This document shows, piece by piece, positions 9,369-19,004 of a DNA stretch of 64,000 nucleotides. The position numbers and the translations under genes were made by a program. The stretch is from HXMU1420-2 sp040830545 (lineage in GTDB: Bacteria; Pseudomonadota; Alphaproteobacteria; Rhodobacterales; Rhodobacteraceae). Every line of letters begins with the position of its first letter. Position 1 is the stretch's first letter. The notes under the pieces are model-generated. The model ran no database searches. It was not told where the DNA came from and saw only the letters and a program-made list of their open reading frames with translations. The stretch is taken from positions 22,996 to 86,995 of the forward strand of contig JBFOMB010000002.1 of assembly GCA_040830545.1 (NCBI GenBank). The letters run 5' to 3'.

Positions 9369-10017
9369 GTTTCGCATCCCTTTCCATTTCCTGCGCGGCC
9401 TTCTTCTTGATGGCCTCGAATTTTGCCCGGATCTTGCGCCGGCGTCCGTTCTGATACGCCCGGATCAACGGTAGGCTCAACATGTAGCAAACCGTGGCGG
9501 CAATCACACCCGGGATCAACCCGCCGACCAGATAGGGCAGGAACACATCGTTGTAGAACACATGCAACCCATCCCAGTCGGCCACGTCGTCCGTAAACAT
9601 GGCCTGCACATTGTGCTTCAGGTCTCGCCATGCTTCGACGAATTTATGCCCAAGCGATTCATCGACCTCGATACTGGAATCCTTACCCAGCAGCAGGTGG
9701 CCGGTCTCCAGCGACACAATCGCAATCGGCAGGTAGGTCAGTGGGTTGCCAAAGAACGTGGCCATTAGCGAAGCCAGAATGTTGCCCTTCATCAGCCGCG
9801 CAATCCCTGCGGCGAACAGGAAGTGCAGCCCAAACAGAGGCGAGAAGCACACAAACACCCCGGCCCAAATTCCACGTGAAATCCGTTCCGGCGTGTCAGG
9901 CAGGCGACGAACCCGGTGTTTTACGTAATGAAACGCACGCCCCCAGCCGCCTGGCGGGTGGATGAACTCCCACATGGCACGAAGAGGCGGACGGGGATCG
10001 CGGCGCTTGAAAACCAT
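9328..10017 (-). CDS. DUF2062 membrane protein
   Basis: A 229-residue protein with the DUF2062 domain (about 35-190): a run beginning [19 protein letters not shown], then [13 protein letters not shown] and FFGNPLTY, with two or three hydrophobic helices, and a basic tail. Its function is unknown. It sits between spoT and pdxJ on the same strand, 18 bases after spoT and overlapping pdxJ, the usual place for this family in alphaproteobacteria. Confidence 0.87.
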   Translation of the reverse strand: MVFKRRDPRPPLRAMWEFIHPPGGWGRAFHYVKHRVRRLPDTPERISRGIWAGVFVCFSPLFGLHFLFAAGIARLMKGNILASLMATFFGNPLTYLPIAIVSLETGHLLLGKDSSIEVDESLGHKFVEAWRDLKHNVQAMFTDDVADWDGLHVFYNDVFLPYLVGGLIPGVIAATVCYMLSLPLIRAYQNGRRRKIRAKFEAIKKKAAQEMERDAKHGTGRKAASGHQH

Positions 10018-10035
10018 GGCTCGGCCCGCCCCGCG

Positions 10036-12168
10036 TTACTGCGCAGCAAGCCGGGTCGACGGATCGCCACGGTGCCGTTCGACGGCGGCAACGTCGGCCT
10101 CGGCCTCCAGCATCAGGATTAGAGAGTGCAACTGTTCGGCATCGCGCATTTCAGCTGTGATCAAAAGGCGATAAAAATCCGGTTTGCGATCCAGAAACGC
10201 TAGGTCTGCAATATTGGCTTTCTTCTCTCCGAAAAGCGTGCAGATACGTCCCAGGACGCCTGCATCGTTGCCGATCGTGACATCCAACGTGGCGCCGTAT
10301 TCCGCCGGGTGTGTGCCAGCGTGCCAATTCAGGTCGATCCAGCGGTCAGGCTCGTCTTCGAACTGGCTGAGCGTGTCGCAGTCGATGGCGTGAACGACCA
10401 CGCCCTTGCCCCGGTGGGTGATCCCCACAATGCGTTCACCCGGCAAAGGCTGGCAGCACTTTGCGCGTTCAAATGACTGACCGGGCGAAAGACCAATCAC
10501 GGCGCGCCCCATCGGGATTTTGTCCCCTTCGTCCGGAGCGAGGTCCGGATAAACCGCCTGCACCACGTCGTGGGCTGTCAGTTCCGCGCTGCCCAGGTTG
10601 GCCAGTAGCGCGTCGCGATCTTCCAGGCGCAGGTGTTTCGCGGCCGTATCCAACGCCTTGTCGGTGGCCTTTCGACCAACATGTTCAAATGCCGACCGCG
10701 CCAATTCGTGACCAAGCCGAATGAACCGTTCACGGTCAACCTCGCGCAATGCCCTGCGAATGGCGGTGCGGGCCTTGCCCGTAACAGCGATTTCCAACCA
10801 GGTGTTCTGAGGTGTCTGGCCCTCGGCAGTGATAACCTCAACCGACTGGCCGTTCTTCAGGCGTGTCCACAGAGGCACACGGATGCCGTCCACCTTTGCC
10901 CCAACGCAGGCCCCACCAATGCGCGTGTGGATCGCATAAGCGAAATCCAGTGGCGTCGCCCCGCGCGGCAGTTTCACCACGTCACCCTTGGGCGTGAAGC
11001 AGAAGACCTGATCCGAATACATTTCCAGCTTCACAGCTTCGAGGAATTCGTCATGGTCCTCTTCGGCATCGAACTGTTCCGTCAGGCCAGCGATCCATTT
11101 GGCAGGATCAACGGCAAAGGGGTTTTGCACCCGCACACCATCGCGATAGGACCAATGGGCCGCAACGCCGGTTTCGGCCACATCATGCATGGCCTGCGTC
11201 CGGATCTGAACTTCGACCCGCTTTCCGTCACGCCCCGACACCGTGGTGTGGATCGAGCGGTAGCCGTTGGTCTTGGGCTGGCTGATATAGTCCTTGAACC
11301 GCCCTGGCACCGCCCGCCAGCGCTGGTGGATCGCGCCAAGCGTCCGATAGCAATCGTCTTCGCTGAACGCGATGATGCGAAAGCCATAGATGTCAGAAAG
11401 GCGTGAAAAACCCTGATCCTTTTGCTGCATCTTCCGCCATATTGAATATGGTTTCTTCGCGCGCCCGATCACCTCGGCGTCGATCCCTGCCTTTTCCAGC
11501 TCGGTCCGCATGTCGCCAGTGATCCGGGGGATCACGTCGTCGGTTTCGCGTTGCAACGTGATGAAGCGACGCATGATAGATTGCCGCCCTTCGGGATTCA
11601 GAACGCGGAACGCCAAATCCTCCAGCTCCTCCCGCATCCATTGCATACCCATGCGCCCGGCCAATGGTGCAAAGATATCCATTGTCTCGCGCGACTTCTG
11701 AATTTGCTTTTCCGTTTTCAGCGCTTTGATGGTCCGCATGTTATGCAACCGGTCGGCGAGTTTTACGAGGATCACGCGAAGATCCTTTGACATCGCCATA
11801 AACAGTTTTCGGAAATTTTCGGCCTGTTTTGTTTCGGTGCTGGACAGCTGCAGGTTCGTCAGCTTGGTCACGCCGTCGACCAACATCGCGACCTCATCCC
11901 CGAATCGGGCGGAGACCTCTGTATAGGACGCTTTGGTATCTTCTATCGTGTCATGTAACAGCGCGGTGATGATTGTTGCGTCATCCAAGCGTTGTTCGGT
12001 CAGGATCGCGGCGACCTCTACCGGGTGGGAAAAATAGGGCTCTCCCGAGTGACGCAACTGGCCTTCGTGCATCTCCATGCCGAACGCGTAAGCGTCGGCA
12101 ATACGTTCCGCGTTGGTTTTGGGGTTGTAGTTGCGGACCAGCGCAATCAGATCATCGACAGCAATCAT
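10036..12168 (-). CDS. spoT: Bifunctional (p)ppGpp synthetase/hydrolase (RelA/SpoT)
   Basis: A 710-residue stringent-response enzyme. The HD hydrolase domain is intact (H48 in YFSHPVEVA; H72-D73 in LLHDTIED), so it can degrade (p)ppGpp. The synthetase domain follows (about 230-345) and keeps the conserved EVQIRTQAMHDVAE segment. A TGS domain (about 385-450) and a C-terminal ACT domain (about 630-705) complete the full-length architecture. Most alphaproteobacteria have one such enzyme, often named Rsh. It is 16 bases downstream of rpoZ, in the common rpoZ-spoT order. Confidence 0.96.
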   Translation of the reverse strand: MIAVDDLIALVRNYNPKTNAERIADAYAFGMEMHEGQLRHSGEPYFSHPVEVAAILTEQRLDDATIITALLHDTIEDTKASYTEVSARFGDEVAMLVDGVTKLTNLQLSSTETKQAENFRKLFMAMSKDLRVILVKLADRLHNMRTIKALKTEKQIQKSRETMDIFAPLAGRMGMQWMREELEDLAFRVLNPEGRQSIMRRFITLQRETDDVIPRITGDMRTELEKAGIDAEVIGRAKKPYSIWRKMQQKDQGFSRLSDIYGFRIIAFSEDDCYRTLGAIHQRWRAVPGRFKDYISQPKTNGYRSIHTTVSGRDGKRVEVQIRTQAMHDVAETGVAAHWSYRDGVRVQNPFAVDPAKWIAGLTEQFDAEEDHDEFLEAVKLEMYSDQVFCFTPKGDVVKLPRGATPLDFAYAIHTRIGGACVGAKVDGIRVPLWTRLKNGQSVEVITAEGQTPQNTWLEIAVTGKARTAIRRALREVDRERFIRLGHELARSAFEHVGRKATDKALDTAAKHLRLEDRDALLANLGSAELTAHDVVQAVYPDLAPDEGDKIPMGRAVIGLSPGQSFERAKCCQPLPGERIVGITHRGKGVVVHAIDCDTLSQFEDEPDRWIDLNWHAGTHPAEYGATLDVTIGNDAGVLGRICTLFGEKKANIADLAFLDRKPDFYRLLITAEMRDAEQLHSLILMLEAEADVAAVERHRGDPSTRLAAQ

Positions 12169-12184
12169 ATGGTCCGCACTCGCA

Positions 12185-12538
12185 TCAGCCCTGGCCTTGC
12201 GCCTCCATCAGCGCGCGCAACAGTTTTTCTTCGCTCATATCGTCCTCAGCGGGCTTGTCGGCCTCGGCCCCCATGAGCAGAGCCATCGAATCCTCTTCGG
12301 GTTCGTCAACCTCGATCTGCGTCTGATTCGACTCGATCAGGCGTTCCCGCAACTCGTCAGCCCCTTGCGTCTCGTCGGCAATCTCGCGCAGGGACACAAC
12401 AGGATTCTTGTCGTTGTCGCGATCTACAGTGATTGGAGCGCCTGCAGAAATCTCGCGCGCACGATGTGAGGCGAGCATCACCAGTTCGAACCGGTTCGGG
12501 ACTTTGTCAACGCAATCTTCGACCGTCACACGGGCCAT
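12185..12538 (-). CDS. rpoZ: DNA-directed RNA polymerase omega subunit
   Basis: A 117-residue subunit that helps assemble and stabilise RNA polymerase and forms part of a ppGpp site. The N-terminal part (MARVTVEDC, then [15 protein letters not shown]) is the conserved omega fold; an acidic C-terminal extension is typical of Rhodobacteraceae. I chose the ATG at 12536-12538, which gives the family-conserved [13 protein letters not shown] lies about 9 bases upstream. Confidence 0.97.
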   Translation of the reverse strand: MARVTVEDCVDKVPNRFELVMLASHRAREISAGAPITVDRDNDKNPVVSLREIADETQGADELRERLIESNQTQIEVDEPEEDSMALLMGAEADKPAEDDMSEEKLLRALMEAQGQG

Positions 12539-12573
12539 GTGCACATCTCCAGAAACTGTGGGCCAGAGCCAGT

Positions 12574-12602
12574 TACTTAGTCTCGTTCGATCCTATTGAC
12601 AA
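12574..12602 (-). promoter_or_regulatory. Possible promoter of the rpoZ-spoT operon
   Basis: Read on the minus strand, TTGTCA (12597-12602) and TAAGTA (12574-12579) are 17 bases apart, 36 bases before the rpoZ start. The -35 box is close to consensus and the -10 box is poor, so this is tentative. Confidence 0.3.
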
Positions 12603-12626
12603 GCTATGAATGGCTTCAAAACCGCG

Positions 12627-13235
12627 TCAAATAGGTCGAACGGACGCCCTTTCGGCCTCTGACAGGTCGGCAAGCATTTCCGCGACGGTGCGCCCTAACA
12701 GAGGATGACGCCAATTCGGTGCGATATCGGCCAGCGGAACAAGCACAAAGGCACGGTCCTGCACACGGGGGTGGGGAAGTATCAAACGGTCCGGTGCAGC
12801 CTGCATCTGTTGCGCAACCGGAAGGTCGACCCAAAGGCGTTGAGTGTGCTCGTCCGGCTCTACTCGATCACCCCATGCGATCAGGTCCAGGTCCAGGCTG
12901 CGCATACCCCAGCGCTGTACCCTCTCGCGACCGAATTCATGTTCAACTTCGTGCAAGACACGTAGAACATCCGCCGGGTGTCGCGACGTCATCAGCGAAA
13001 ACGCGCCATTCACATAGTCGGGTCCGCTGCCTTCAGGAAAACACGGAGTGTTGAAAAAACGGCTGATCCGTTGTAGCTGAATAGTGTCGCGCGCGATGGA
13101 TTTTATAGCTTTCACAATGGTCTGGCTGGGTGACCCGACCGTTGAGTCAATGTTCCCGCCAACCGCGACAAGAGCTGCTGACCGGAATTCGGTCATTTTT
13201 GGCGGATTTTCGCTACTGAATTGGTCTTGCGGCAT
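12627..13235 (-). CDS. folK: 2-amino-4-hydroxy-6-hydroxymethyldihydropteridine diphosphokinase
   Basis: The folate-pathway pyrophosphokinase that transfers diphosphate from ATP to the pterin alcohol, making the substrate of dihydropteroate synthase. Family motifs are [10 protein letters not shown] near the start, [19 protein letters not shown], and the signature [15 protein letters not shown] followed by [16 protein letters not shown]. The start is uncertain: ATGs at 13235 and 13196 and a GTG at 13247 are in frame and none has a clear ribosome site. With the 13196 start the protein would be 189 residues. It is upstream of rpoZ on the same strand. Confidence 0.93.
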   Translation of the reverse strand: MPQDQFSSENPPKMTEFRSAALVAVGGNIDSTVGSPSQTIVKAIKSIARDTIQLQRISRFFNTPCFPEGSGPDYVNGAFSLMTSRHPADVLRVLHEVEHEFGRERVQRWGMRSLDLDLIAWGDRVEPDEHTQRLWVDLPVAQQMQAAPDRLILPHPRVQDRAFVLVPLADIAPNWRHPLLGRTVAEMLADLSEAERASVRPI

Positions 13236-13328
13236 AGTTGAATACACTTAAATTAATCCCACCGTTTCGCCGCCCTTTATCACTCACGGAACACATTTTG
13301 GCGAAGCGTGTGACCGGAAGGACAATTT

Positions 13329-13898
13329 ATGTTTTATAAGGACGAACGGCTCGCGCTGTTCATTGACGGGTCGAATCTGTACGCCGCCGCGAAGGCGCTG
13401 GGATTCGATATCGATTACAAACTGCTCCGACAAGAGTTCATGCGCCGCGGGAAACTGTTGCGCGCGTTCTACTACACGGCGCTTCTGGAAAACGACGAAT
13501 ATTCACCAATCCGGCCGCTGGTAGATTGGTTGCACTACAATGGCTTCACCATGGTGACCAAGCCGGCCAAGGAGTACACGGACTCCATGGGCCGCCGTAA
13601 GGTCAAGGGGAACATGGATATCGAGCTGGCCGTAGATGCAATGGAACTGGCGCCGCGCGTGGATCATATCGTCCTGTTTTCCGGAGATGGGGATTTCCGG
13701 CCACTGGTCGAGAGCCTGCAACGCCAGGGATGTCGAGTGTCAGTTGTATCGACGATCCGCAGCCAACCGCCTATGATTTCAGATGAGTTGCGCCGTCAGG
13801 CTGACAATTTCATCGAGTTGGAAGAGCTGAAGGACGTGATCGGACGTCCGCCGCGCGAAATGCCGGAAGAGCGCAAGGTCGCTTTTGCGAACAAGTAG
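13329..13898 (+). CDS. NYN domain protein (LabA/DUF88 family, PIN-like nuclease fold)
   Basis: A 189-residue protein of the LabA-like NYN family. Acidic residues expected of the PIN-like metal site are present: D14 in LFIDGSN, the DIELAVDAM segment and the FSGDGDF segment. The C-terminal region (VSTIRSQPPMISDELRRQADNFIEL) is conserved in the family. The predicted role is a metal-dependent ribonuclease, target unknown. AAGGAC lies 6 bases before the ATG. It is followed by a strong terminator and is probably transcribed alone. Confidence 0.88.
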   Translation: MFYKDERLALFIDGSNLYAAAKALGFDIDYKLLRQEFMRRGKLLRAFYYTALLENDEYSPIRPLVDWLHYNGFTMVTKPAKEYTDSMGRRKVKGNMDIELAVDAMELAPRVDHIVLFSGDGDFRPLVESLQRQGCRVSVVSTIRSQPPMISDELRRQADNFIELEELKDVIGRPPREMPEERKVAFANK

Positions 13899-13922
13899 GC
13901 AGTTCATTCCTGCTTTCATTCA

Positions 13923-13957
13923 CGCCGCGTACCGGTTTCAACCGTGCGCGGCGTTTT
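13923..13957 (+). terminator. Rho-independent terminator after the NYN gene
   Basis: Outer stem CGCCGCG (13923-13929) with CGCGGCG (13947-13953), inner stem CGGTT with AACCG, then TTTT and a T-rich stretch. It begins 24 bases after the NYN stop. Its 3' half lies inside the last codons of the convergent tetR gene, whose stop is at 13938-13940. Confidence 0.75.
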
Positions 13958-14510
13958 GCTTTTCCAAGTCCAGAAGGGTCAGCAGATGTTGCACGGTCGC
14001 CGCACGCTCTGCTGTCGGAAGACTAGCGGCACCAATGTAGGTTGAGTAGGTGAGGCGCGCGTTTGCCTCTGCTTGTTTAGAAGTAACCCCGTCTCTTTCA
14101 AAAAGCTGCGACAGATACGCAAGGCGGGCGGCGTCGACCCGCTCCTGTGACCGCGCGACAAATTCCGCCCGCTGCGCCCAATCACGGATCGATATTTCTG
14201 CAAGTGGTCCGCCGTATGGCGCGTCCAGATCTGACATGACGAGGTCCATCAAAGCCGAAAGACGGTGCCTCGCAGATCCGCCCCCCTGCTCCACCATGTC
14301 AATGATTGTCGCGGTAGCGGCCGTTTCCCAGTGGTCGATCATCCGGTTGTGGAGGTCCGCTACCGATTTGAAATGCCAGTAGAATGACCCCTTGCTCACC
14401 CCGAGCTCTCGCGCCAGCGGTTCAGCGCGAACAGCACCTTCACCGCCTGACAAAAGCGCCCGGAAACCTGCCTGAATCCAGTCCAGTGATGAGAGGCGTT
14501 GGGTTGTCAT
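13938..14510 (-). CDS. TetR/AcrR family transcriptional repressor
   Basis: A 190-residue regulator with an N-terminal TetR helix-turn-helix (about 8-55; recognition region LARELGVSKGSFYWHFKS) and a C-terminal ligand-binding domain too variable to name a ligand. It is divergent from a small membrane protein gene, and a perfect 18-base palindrome lies between them, which is the expected operator. This suggests autorepression and control of the membrane protein. Confidence 0.9.
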   Translation of the reverse strand: MTTQRLSSLDWIQAGFRALLSGGEGAVRAEPLARELGVSKGSFYWHFKSVADLHNRMIDHWETAATATIIDMVEQGGGSARHRLSALMDLVMSDLDAPYGGPLAEISIRDWAQRAEFVARSQERVDAARLAYLSQLFERDGVTSKQAEANARLTYSTYIGAASLPTAERAATVQHLLTLLDLEKQNAAHG

Positions 14511-14556
14511 GTCGCACCATGCGCATGCGTATTGACTACAAGCAAGGCCCGTGCCT

Positions 14557-14574
14557 CCATACGGTACCGTATGG
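14557..14574. promoter_or_regulatory. Perfect 18-bp palindrome, probable TetR operator
   Basis: CCATACGGTACCGTATGG reads identically on both strands. It lies 47 bases upstream of the tetR start and 27 bases upstream of the divergent membrane protein start. A -35-like TTGACT (14532-14537) precedes it on the plus strand, so a bound repressor would cover the -10 region. Size and symmetry fit a TetR dimer site. Confidence 0.75.
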
Positions 14575-14600
14575 AATCAACTGATTGAAAGGATTTCCAA

Positions 14601-14999
14601 ATGAACCGGCTACTTGCTTTGGCTGCCATCTTAATGGCCGGCACAACACTCCTTCACCTCATTGGCGGCGGCACTAGCGTCCACCAACCCTTGTTGAGTT
14701 CAGCCCCGGGGGACGAGATGGCCCTTTACGTCACGCTCCTTTGGCATTTTGCGTCGGCATTTCTGGCATTCTCGACACTTGCATTTGGCCTAGCCGCACT
14801 TGGGTGGCCACGCTGGTGGGATGTATCACTGGGATTGGCCGTTTTGACCGTAGGAATGGGCGTCATGTTCCTTGTTCTGGGACTGATACGGCTGGGCACG
14901 CCCTTTGCCACGCCGCAATGGGTCCTACTGATCCCGATTGGATTGATGGCACTTTGGCCCCTACGCACCCAGACAAAACTGCCCATCGCAAGGGGTTGA
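14601..14999 (+). CDS. Small four-helix inner-membrane protein, unknown function
   Basis: 132 residues with four hydrophobic segments (about 3-23, 42-68, 74-97, 105-122). The first could be taken for a signal peptide, but no cleavage motif is convincing. No family was recognised. GAAAGGA lies upstream of the ATG. The operator-containing intergenic region shared with tetR suggests that its expression is induced by the TetR ligand. Confidence 0.75.
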   Translation: MNRLLALAAILMAGTTLLHLIGGGTSVHQPLLSSAPGDEMALYVTLLWHFASAFLAFSTLAFGLAALGWPRWWDVSLGLAVLTVGMGVMFLVLGLIRLGTPFATPQWVLLIPIGLMALWPLRTQTKLPIARG

Positions 15000-15056
15000 G
15001 GCATCTGGACATATGGTCTGAAATCACTAGGTAGCGGTCATGCGATGGAGGCCGTC

Positions 15057-16007
15057 ATGACCGCACCCCCTCTGACCTTGTATCTGGCTGCTCCGCGCGG
15101 ATTCTGCGCGGGCGTAGACCGTGCGATCAAAATCGTTGAGATGGCGCTCGAAAAATGGGGCGCGCCTGTCTACGTGCGCCACGAGATCGTGCATAACAAA
15201 TTCGTGGTCGATGGCCTGCGCGACAAGGGCGCGGTGTTTGTCGAGGAACTGGATGAATGTCCGGATGACCGGCCCGTCGTTTTCTCCGCCCATGGCGTAC
15301 CGAAATCGGTTCCGGCAGAAGCGGCAAAGCGCGAGATGCTGTTTGTCGATGCGACCTGTCCGCTGGTGAGTAAGGTCCATATCGAGGCACAACGCCATTC
15401 CGAAAAGGGCCTGCAAATCGTGATGATCGGCCATGCGGGTCACCCGGAAACGGTGGGCACCATGGGTCAGTTGCCTGATGGCGAGGTACTGTTGGTGGAA
15501 ACGCCCGAGGATGTGACCTCGTTGGAGGTGCGTAACCCGTCCAGTTTGGCCTATGTCACCCAAACGACGCTGAGCGTGGATGACACGGCGGACATTGTGG
15601 CGGCGCTGCAGGCCCGTTTTCCGGCCATTGTCGGCCCACACAAGGAAGACATCTGCTACGCCACGACCAACCGCCAGGAAGCGGTCAAGGCGATGGCCCC
15701 ACTGATCGACGCCATGCTGGTGGTTGGCGCACCGAACTCGTCCAACTCGCGCCGATTGGTCGAAGTGGGAAAACGCGCGGGATGCTCCTACGCACAATTG
15801 GTGCAAAGGGCCACCGACATCGACTGGCGCGCGCTGGACGGGATCAAAAGCGTCGGCATTACCGCAGGCGCTTCCGCACCCGACGTTTTGATCACCGAAG
15901 TGATTGACGCATTTCGCGCGCACTACGATGTGACGCTGGAGCAGGTGGAAACCGCCAAGGAAACCGTGGAATTCAAAGTGCCACGTGTGCTGAGGGTTCC
16001 GGCCTGA
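15057..16007 (+). CDS. ispH: 4-hydroxy-3-methylbut-2-enyl diphosphate reductase
   Basis: A 316-residue iron-sulfur enzyme, the last step of the MEP pathway, making IPP and DMAPP from HMBPP. The three cluster cysteines are present: C17 in [13 protein letters not shown], then in [11 protein letters not shown] and in [11 protein letters not shown]. The family segments NKFVVDGL and [11 protein letters not shown] are also there. I chose the ATG at 15057 because GGAGG ends 5 bases before it; an ATG at 15045 would use that ribosome site as coding sequence. Confidence 0.96.
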   Translation: MTAPPLTLYLAAPRGFCAGVDRAIKIVEMALEKWGAPVYVRHEIVHNKFVVDGLRDKGAVFVEELDECPDDRPVVFSAHGVPKSVPAEAAKREMLFVDATCPLVSKVHIEAQRHSEKGLQIVMIGHAGHPETVGTMGQLPDGEVLLVETPEDVTSLEVRNPSSLAYVTQTTLSVDDTADIVAALQARFPAIVGPHKEDICYATTNRQEAVKAMAPLIDAMLVVGAPNSSNSRRLVEVGKRAGCSYAQLVQRATDIDWRALDGIKSVGITAGASAPDVLITEVIDAFRAHYDVTLEQVETAKETVEFKVPRVLRVPA

Positions 16008-16043
16008 GTGAAAGCCGACGGACCTGTGCACAAATCAGAGGTA

Positions 16044-16073
16044 GAGGCCCCGGATCAGGTCCGGGGCTGCGTT
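16044..16073. repeat. REP-like palindromic repeat, copy 1
   Basis: Stem GCCCCGGA (16047-16054), loop TCAGG, stem TCCGGGGC (16060-16067), with flanks GAG on the left and TGCGTT on the right that are shared with copy 2 (copy 3 differs at one base). It lies 36 bases after the ispH stop. See the copies at 19465 and 50949. Confidence 0.8.
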
Positions 16074-16166
16074 ACGTCTGGCGGCGACCTTGGATCAGGT
16101 TTGCGAACTGAGGAAACCTTCTGATAGCGTGTCGCCCATGCCGCCGTTGCTTTCAGGAGCCCTGCC

Positions 16167-16763
16167 GTGACAGATAATGAAACCGTCAGTGTCTATGATG
16201 CCCGTGCCAGGGACTACGCCGACCTGACTGACACGACCGGACGGGTTGACCCATCCTTGACCGCCTTCATGACGGCTGTCCCTGCAGGCGGCACGGTTCT
16301 GGATTTGGGATGCGGCCCTGGTGCGGCCTCTGCCACGATGGCTGACAATGGGTTCACAGTAGAGGCGACCGATGCCTCGGCGGAAATGGTGGCACTGGCC
16401 AACCGGCACAGCGGCGTGACAGCGCGCGTGGCCGTGTTCGAGGACATCGTGGATGACTGCGTTTATGATGGCATCTGGGCCAATTTCAGCCTGCTGCATG
16501 CCCCACGGGAAAATATGCCAAGGCACTTGCAAGCGCTTCACCGCGCGCTGCGTCCCGGGGGCACTTTCCACATCGGCACAAAACTGGGTGAAGGCGAACA
16601 GCGCGACGGGATCGGGCGATTCTACACCTACTACACGGATGCCGAGTTGAGCGGGTTGCTGGAGACGGCTGGATTCGTGATCGACAACCGTCGGTTCGGC
16701 CAAGACATAGGCCTGGATGGAACAATGGCGGATTGGATCTGCATTCTGTCGCACAAAACTTGA
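16167..16763 (+). CDS. Class I SAM-dependent methyltransferase
   Basis: 198 residues with a Rossmann-fold methyltransferase domain. The SAM-binding motif I is LDLGCGPG (45-52); an acidic residue after strand 2 (EATDAS) and the LRPGGTFHIG post-motif are typical of the Methyltransf_25/11 group. The substrate cannot be inferred. It starts with GTG at 16167, preceded by CAGGAG. The next gene follows closely (49 bases), so they may be co-transcribed. Confidence 0.88.
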   Translation: MTDNETVSVYDARARDYADLTDTTGRVDPSLTAFMTAVPAGGTVLDLGCGPGAASATMADNGFTVEATDASAEMVALANRHSGVTARVAVFEDIVDDCVYDGIWANFSLLHAPRENMPRHLQALHRALRPGGTFHIGTKLGEGEQRDGIGRFYTYYTDAELSGLLETAGFVIDNRRFGQDIGLDGTMADWICILSHKT

Positions 16764-16812
16764 ATTCAGGTTTTTCGTGACATTCGAGCTTGCTGCCGAC
16801 AAGCTTTCGCTC

Positions 16813-18966
16813 ATGATTGGTGCTTTGCGTATCGGATGGGTCAGTGTTTGGCTGACGATGTGCATTGCCCCTGCGTTTGCGCAACAAACTCAGGAGCAAG
16901 CGTTTCAACGGCTGGCCGAGTATGTGGTGTCGCAGTTTTACGGACTTCAGGAGTCACTTGTCCCAACACCCTCAGCCGGGCCCGGCTGCGACTACTCAGC
17001 ACCGGGGCGCACGCATGCAATTGTCATGGGTGCGGCGGATGCAGGCACGATGAAACCTCGCATGCTAGGCGGGTCCGAGAATTCTGCTGCATTGGTCGAG
17101 GCAACACTGACCCATATCGGGGTCGCACCCGACCGTATTTCGACCCTTACCGGTCAGCAGGCAACGCGTGACGGTTTGACGAAAGCACTGACGACACTTC
17201 GCCAGAACGTGAATTGCACCGATACCGTATTCCTCTACCTCACCGCCGTAATGACCAGTACTCGTTTGCTGACCCAGCAACTCTACGGCAGCGACGAACC
17301 ACGGGATTGGATCGAGGAAGGTGCGGACACCAACGCGACATTGCGCGCCATTTCCGCGGCAAGCCCCTTCATCCTGTTCAACATCACCGATGACCGCCCC
17401 AACGACCTGTTGTCCGCGCAGGCCCTGACCGACATCGTGACCGACCTGCGTAACCGGTCGGCCCACGTAACTCTGGTTCTGGATACGGCTTTTGCCGGGT
17501 TGTTTGACTTGCAGGAACGGCAGGCGCGACGGGATCCCAGGGCTCTCTGGTCCGCGTCGCTGTCCGAAACGTTGCCACAGATCATGCTGAACAGCGGCGC
17601 AGGCGCGTTTTCGCTGCACTACACGGCGGATGCGTTTTCCTATGCCGCCCAGTGGCAGTTGCCCAAAGGCGCGCCTGATGCGCGAGTCTACAGCGTGTTT
17701 GCCTATAAACTGGCGGCGGCACTTTATGCGGATGAGGCCCCCACAACCGCCTCCATTGCCCGCGAGATCAAGAAGCTGCGGTTCGGCGAGCGGACAGCGG
17801 AATATGAAAACCACCAGATTGAATCGACCGATCCCGGCGCGCCGATCTTTGCGGAGCTTGGCGTCGTTTTTCCGGCCCCGCCAGAACCGGCGCCAGAGCA
17901 ACCACCGCTGACGGATGTGATCCGCATCCTGTCGCCCACCCCATCTCGATCCGCCGCGCCACTGGACACCCCTGTGCTGGAGATCAAAGGACAGGTGGTA
18001 TGGCCGGAACAGACGATGATCGTACTGGTCGACCGGGCGCAGGCCCTATCGCGGCCTGACGGGACGTTCAGCCACGAAATCGAACTGGAACCGGGGCTGA
18101 ACAGCATCGAGATTGTAGCCCTGACCCGGGACAACCAGCAACACCGCAAGGTGCTGGAGTTCACCTTTGAAGGCGACGCACAAGCGCTGACAGGAACCGG
18201 ACAGCGCTATGCGATCCTGATCGCGAACCAGAACTACGGGGCCAGTTCCGGCATGCCGTCCCTGACCACACCATTTGCAGACATTGACGCGATTGGTGAG
18301 GAACTGACCGGGCGGTTCGGTTTTCGAACCGAGGCTGATCTGCCTGATGGCGGGTTACTGCCACTGGTCCTACGCGATGCCAGCCGTTCCGAGATCGAGA
18401 CGCTGCTGTTCCGCATGTCCCAGATCGCGGGTGAGAAAGACACGGTGCTGATCTACTATGGCGGCCATGGCATCTATGAGCAGATGACGGATACCGCGTT
18501 CTGGGTACCATCGGATGCGGTGGCGGGTGTGCCACCGACCTACTTGTCTGCATCTTCGATTTCCGAAGCGTTGCTGCGCCTCCAGGCCGGAAACGTGTTG
18601 GTCGTGTCAGACAGTTGTTATTCCGGTGCGTTGATGCGAGCAGCCCCAACTGATGGACCGGGTGCGGACGAGGATCGTTTGCGCGCCCTGCAACGGCTTG
18701 CTGACAAACGGTCGCGCGTCCTAATCACCTCGGGTGCAAACGAACCAGTGGCGGATCAGGGCGGTGATGGGCATTCCGTTTTTGCCCGCGCGTTCCTGAA
18801 TGGGTTGAGGCAGTCCGAGCGTGACGTGTTTTCCGCCCGCGAATTGTTTGACCGGGACATCCTGCCCTTTGTTGTCGGACGGTCCGGGCAGGAACCACAA
18901 TATCGCCCCATTGCGAGGTCTGGGCACGAAGGCGGAGACGTGGTTTTTGTGGCTCAGGGTGGTTGA
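16813..18966 (+). CDS. Secreted caspase-family (peptidase C14) protein with two caspase-like domains
   Basis: A 717-residue protein. A Sec signal peptide (1-23, cleavage after APAFA) exports it, if the ATG at 16813 is used. A first caspase-like domain (about 48-340) lacks the dyad: V146 occupies the His position and A226 the Cys position (LVLDTAFAG instead of DSC.SG). A Pro-rich linker (about 355-380) and a small b-sandwich (about 385-455) follow. The second domain (about 465-717) has an intact dyad, H552 in YYGGHG and C602 in SDSCYSG. A periplasmic or surface cysteine protease with Arg/Lys specificity is expected from the family; substrates are unknown. No obvious ribosome site precedes the start. 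Confidence 0.85.
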   Translation: MIGALRIGWVSVWLTMCIAPAFAQQTQEQAFQRLAEYVVSQFYGLQESLVPTPSAGPGCDYSAPGRTHAIVMGAADAGTMKPRMLGGSENSAALVEATLTHIGVAPDRISTLTGQQATRDGLTKALTTLRQNVNCTDTVFLYLTAVMTSTRLLTQQLYGSDEPRDWIEEGADTNATLRAISAASPFILFNITDDRPNDLLSAQALTDIVTDLRNRSAHVTLVLDTAFAGLFDLQERQARRDPRALWSASLSETLPQIMLNSGAGAFSLHYTADAFSYAAQWQLPKGAPDARVYSVFAYKLAAALYADEAPTTASIAREIKKLRFGERTAEYENHQIESTDPGAPIFAELGVVFPAPPEPAPEQPPLTDVIRILSPTPSRSAAPLDTPVLEIKGQVVWPEQTMIVLVDRAQALSRPDGTFSHEIELEPGLNSIEIVALTRDNQQHRKVLEFTFEGDAQALTGTGQRYAILIANQNYGASSGMPSLTTPFADIDAIGEELTGRFGFRTEADLPDGGLLPLVLRDASRSEIETLLFRMSQIAGEKDTVLIYYGGHGIYEQMTDTAFWVPSDAVAGVPPTYLSASSISEALLRLQAGNVLVVSDSCYSGALMRAAPTDGPGADEDRLRALQRLADKRSRVLITSGANEPVADQGGDGHSVFARAFLNGLRQSERDVFSARELFDRDILPFVVGRSGQEPQYRPIARSGHEGGDVVFVAQGG

Positions 18967-19004
18967 CGGTTGCGGCCCAGCGGCGGGCCGGATAACCGCA
19001 GCAC

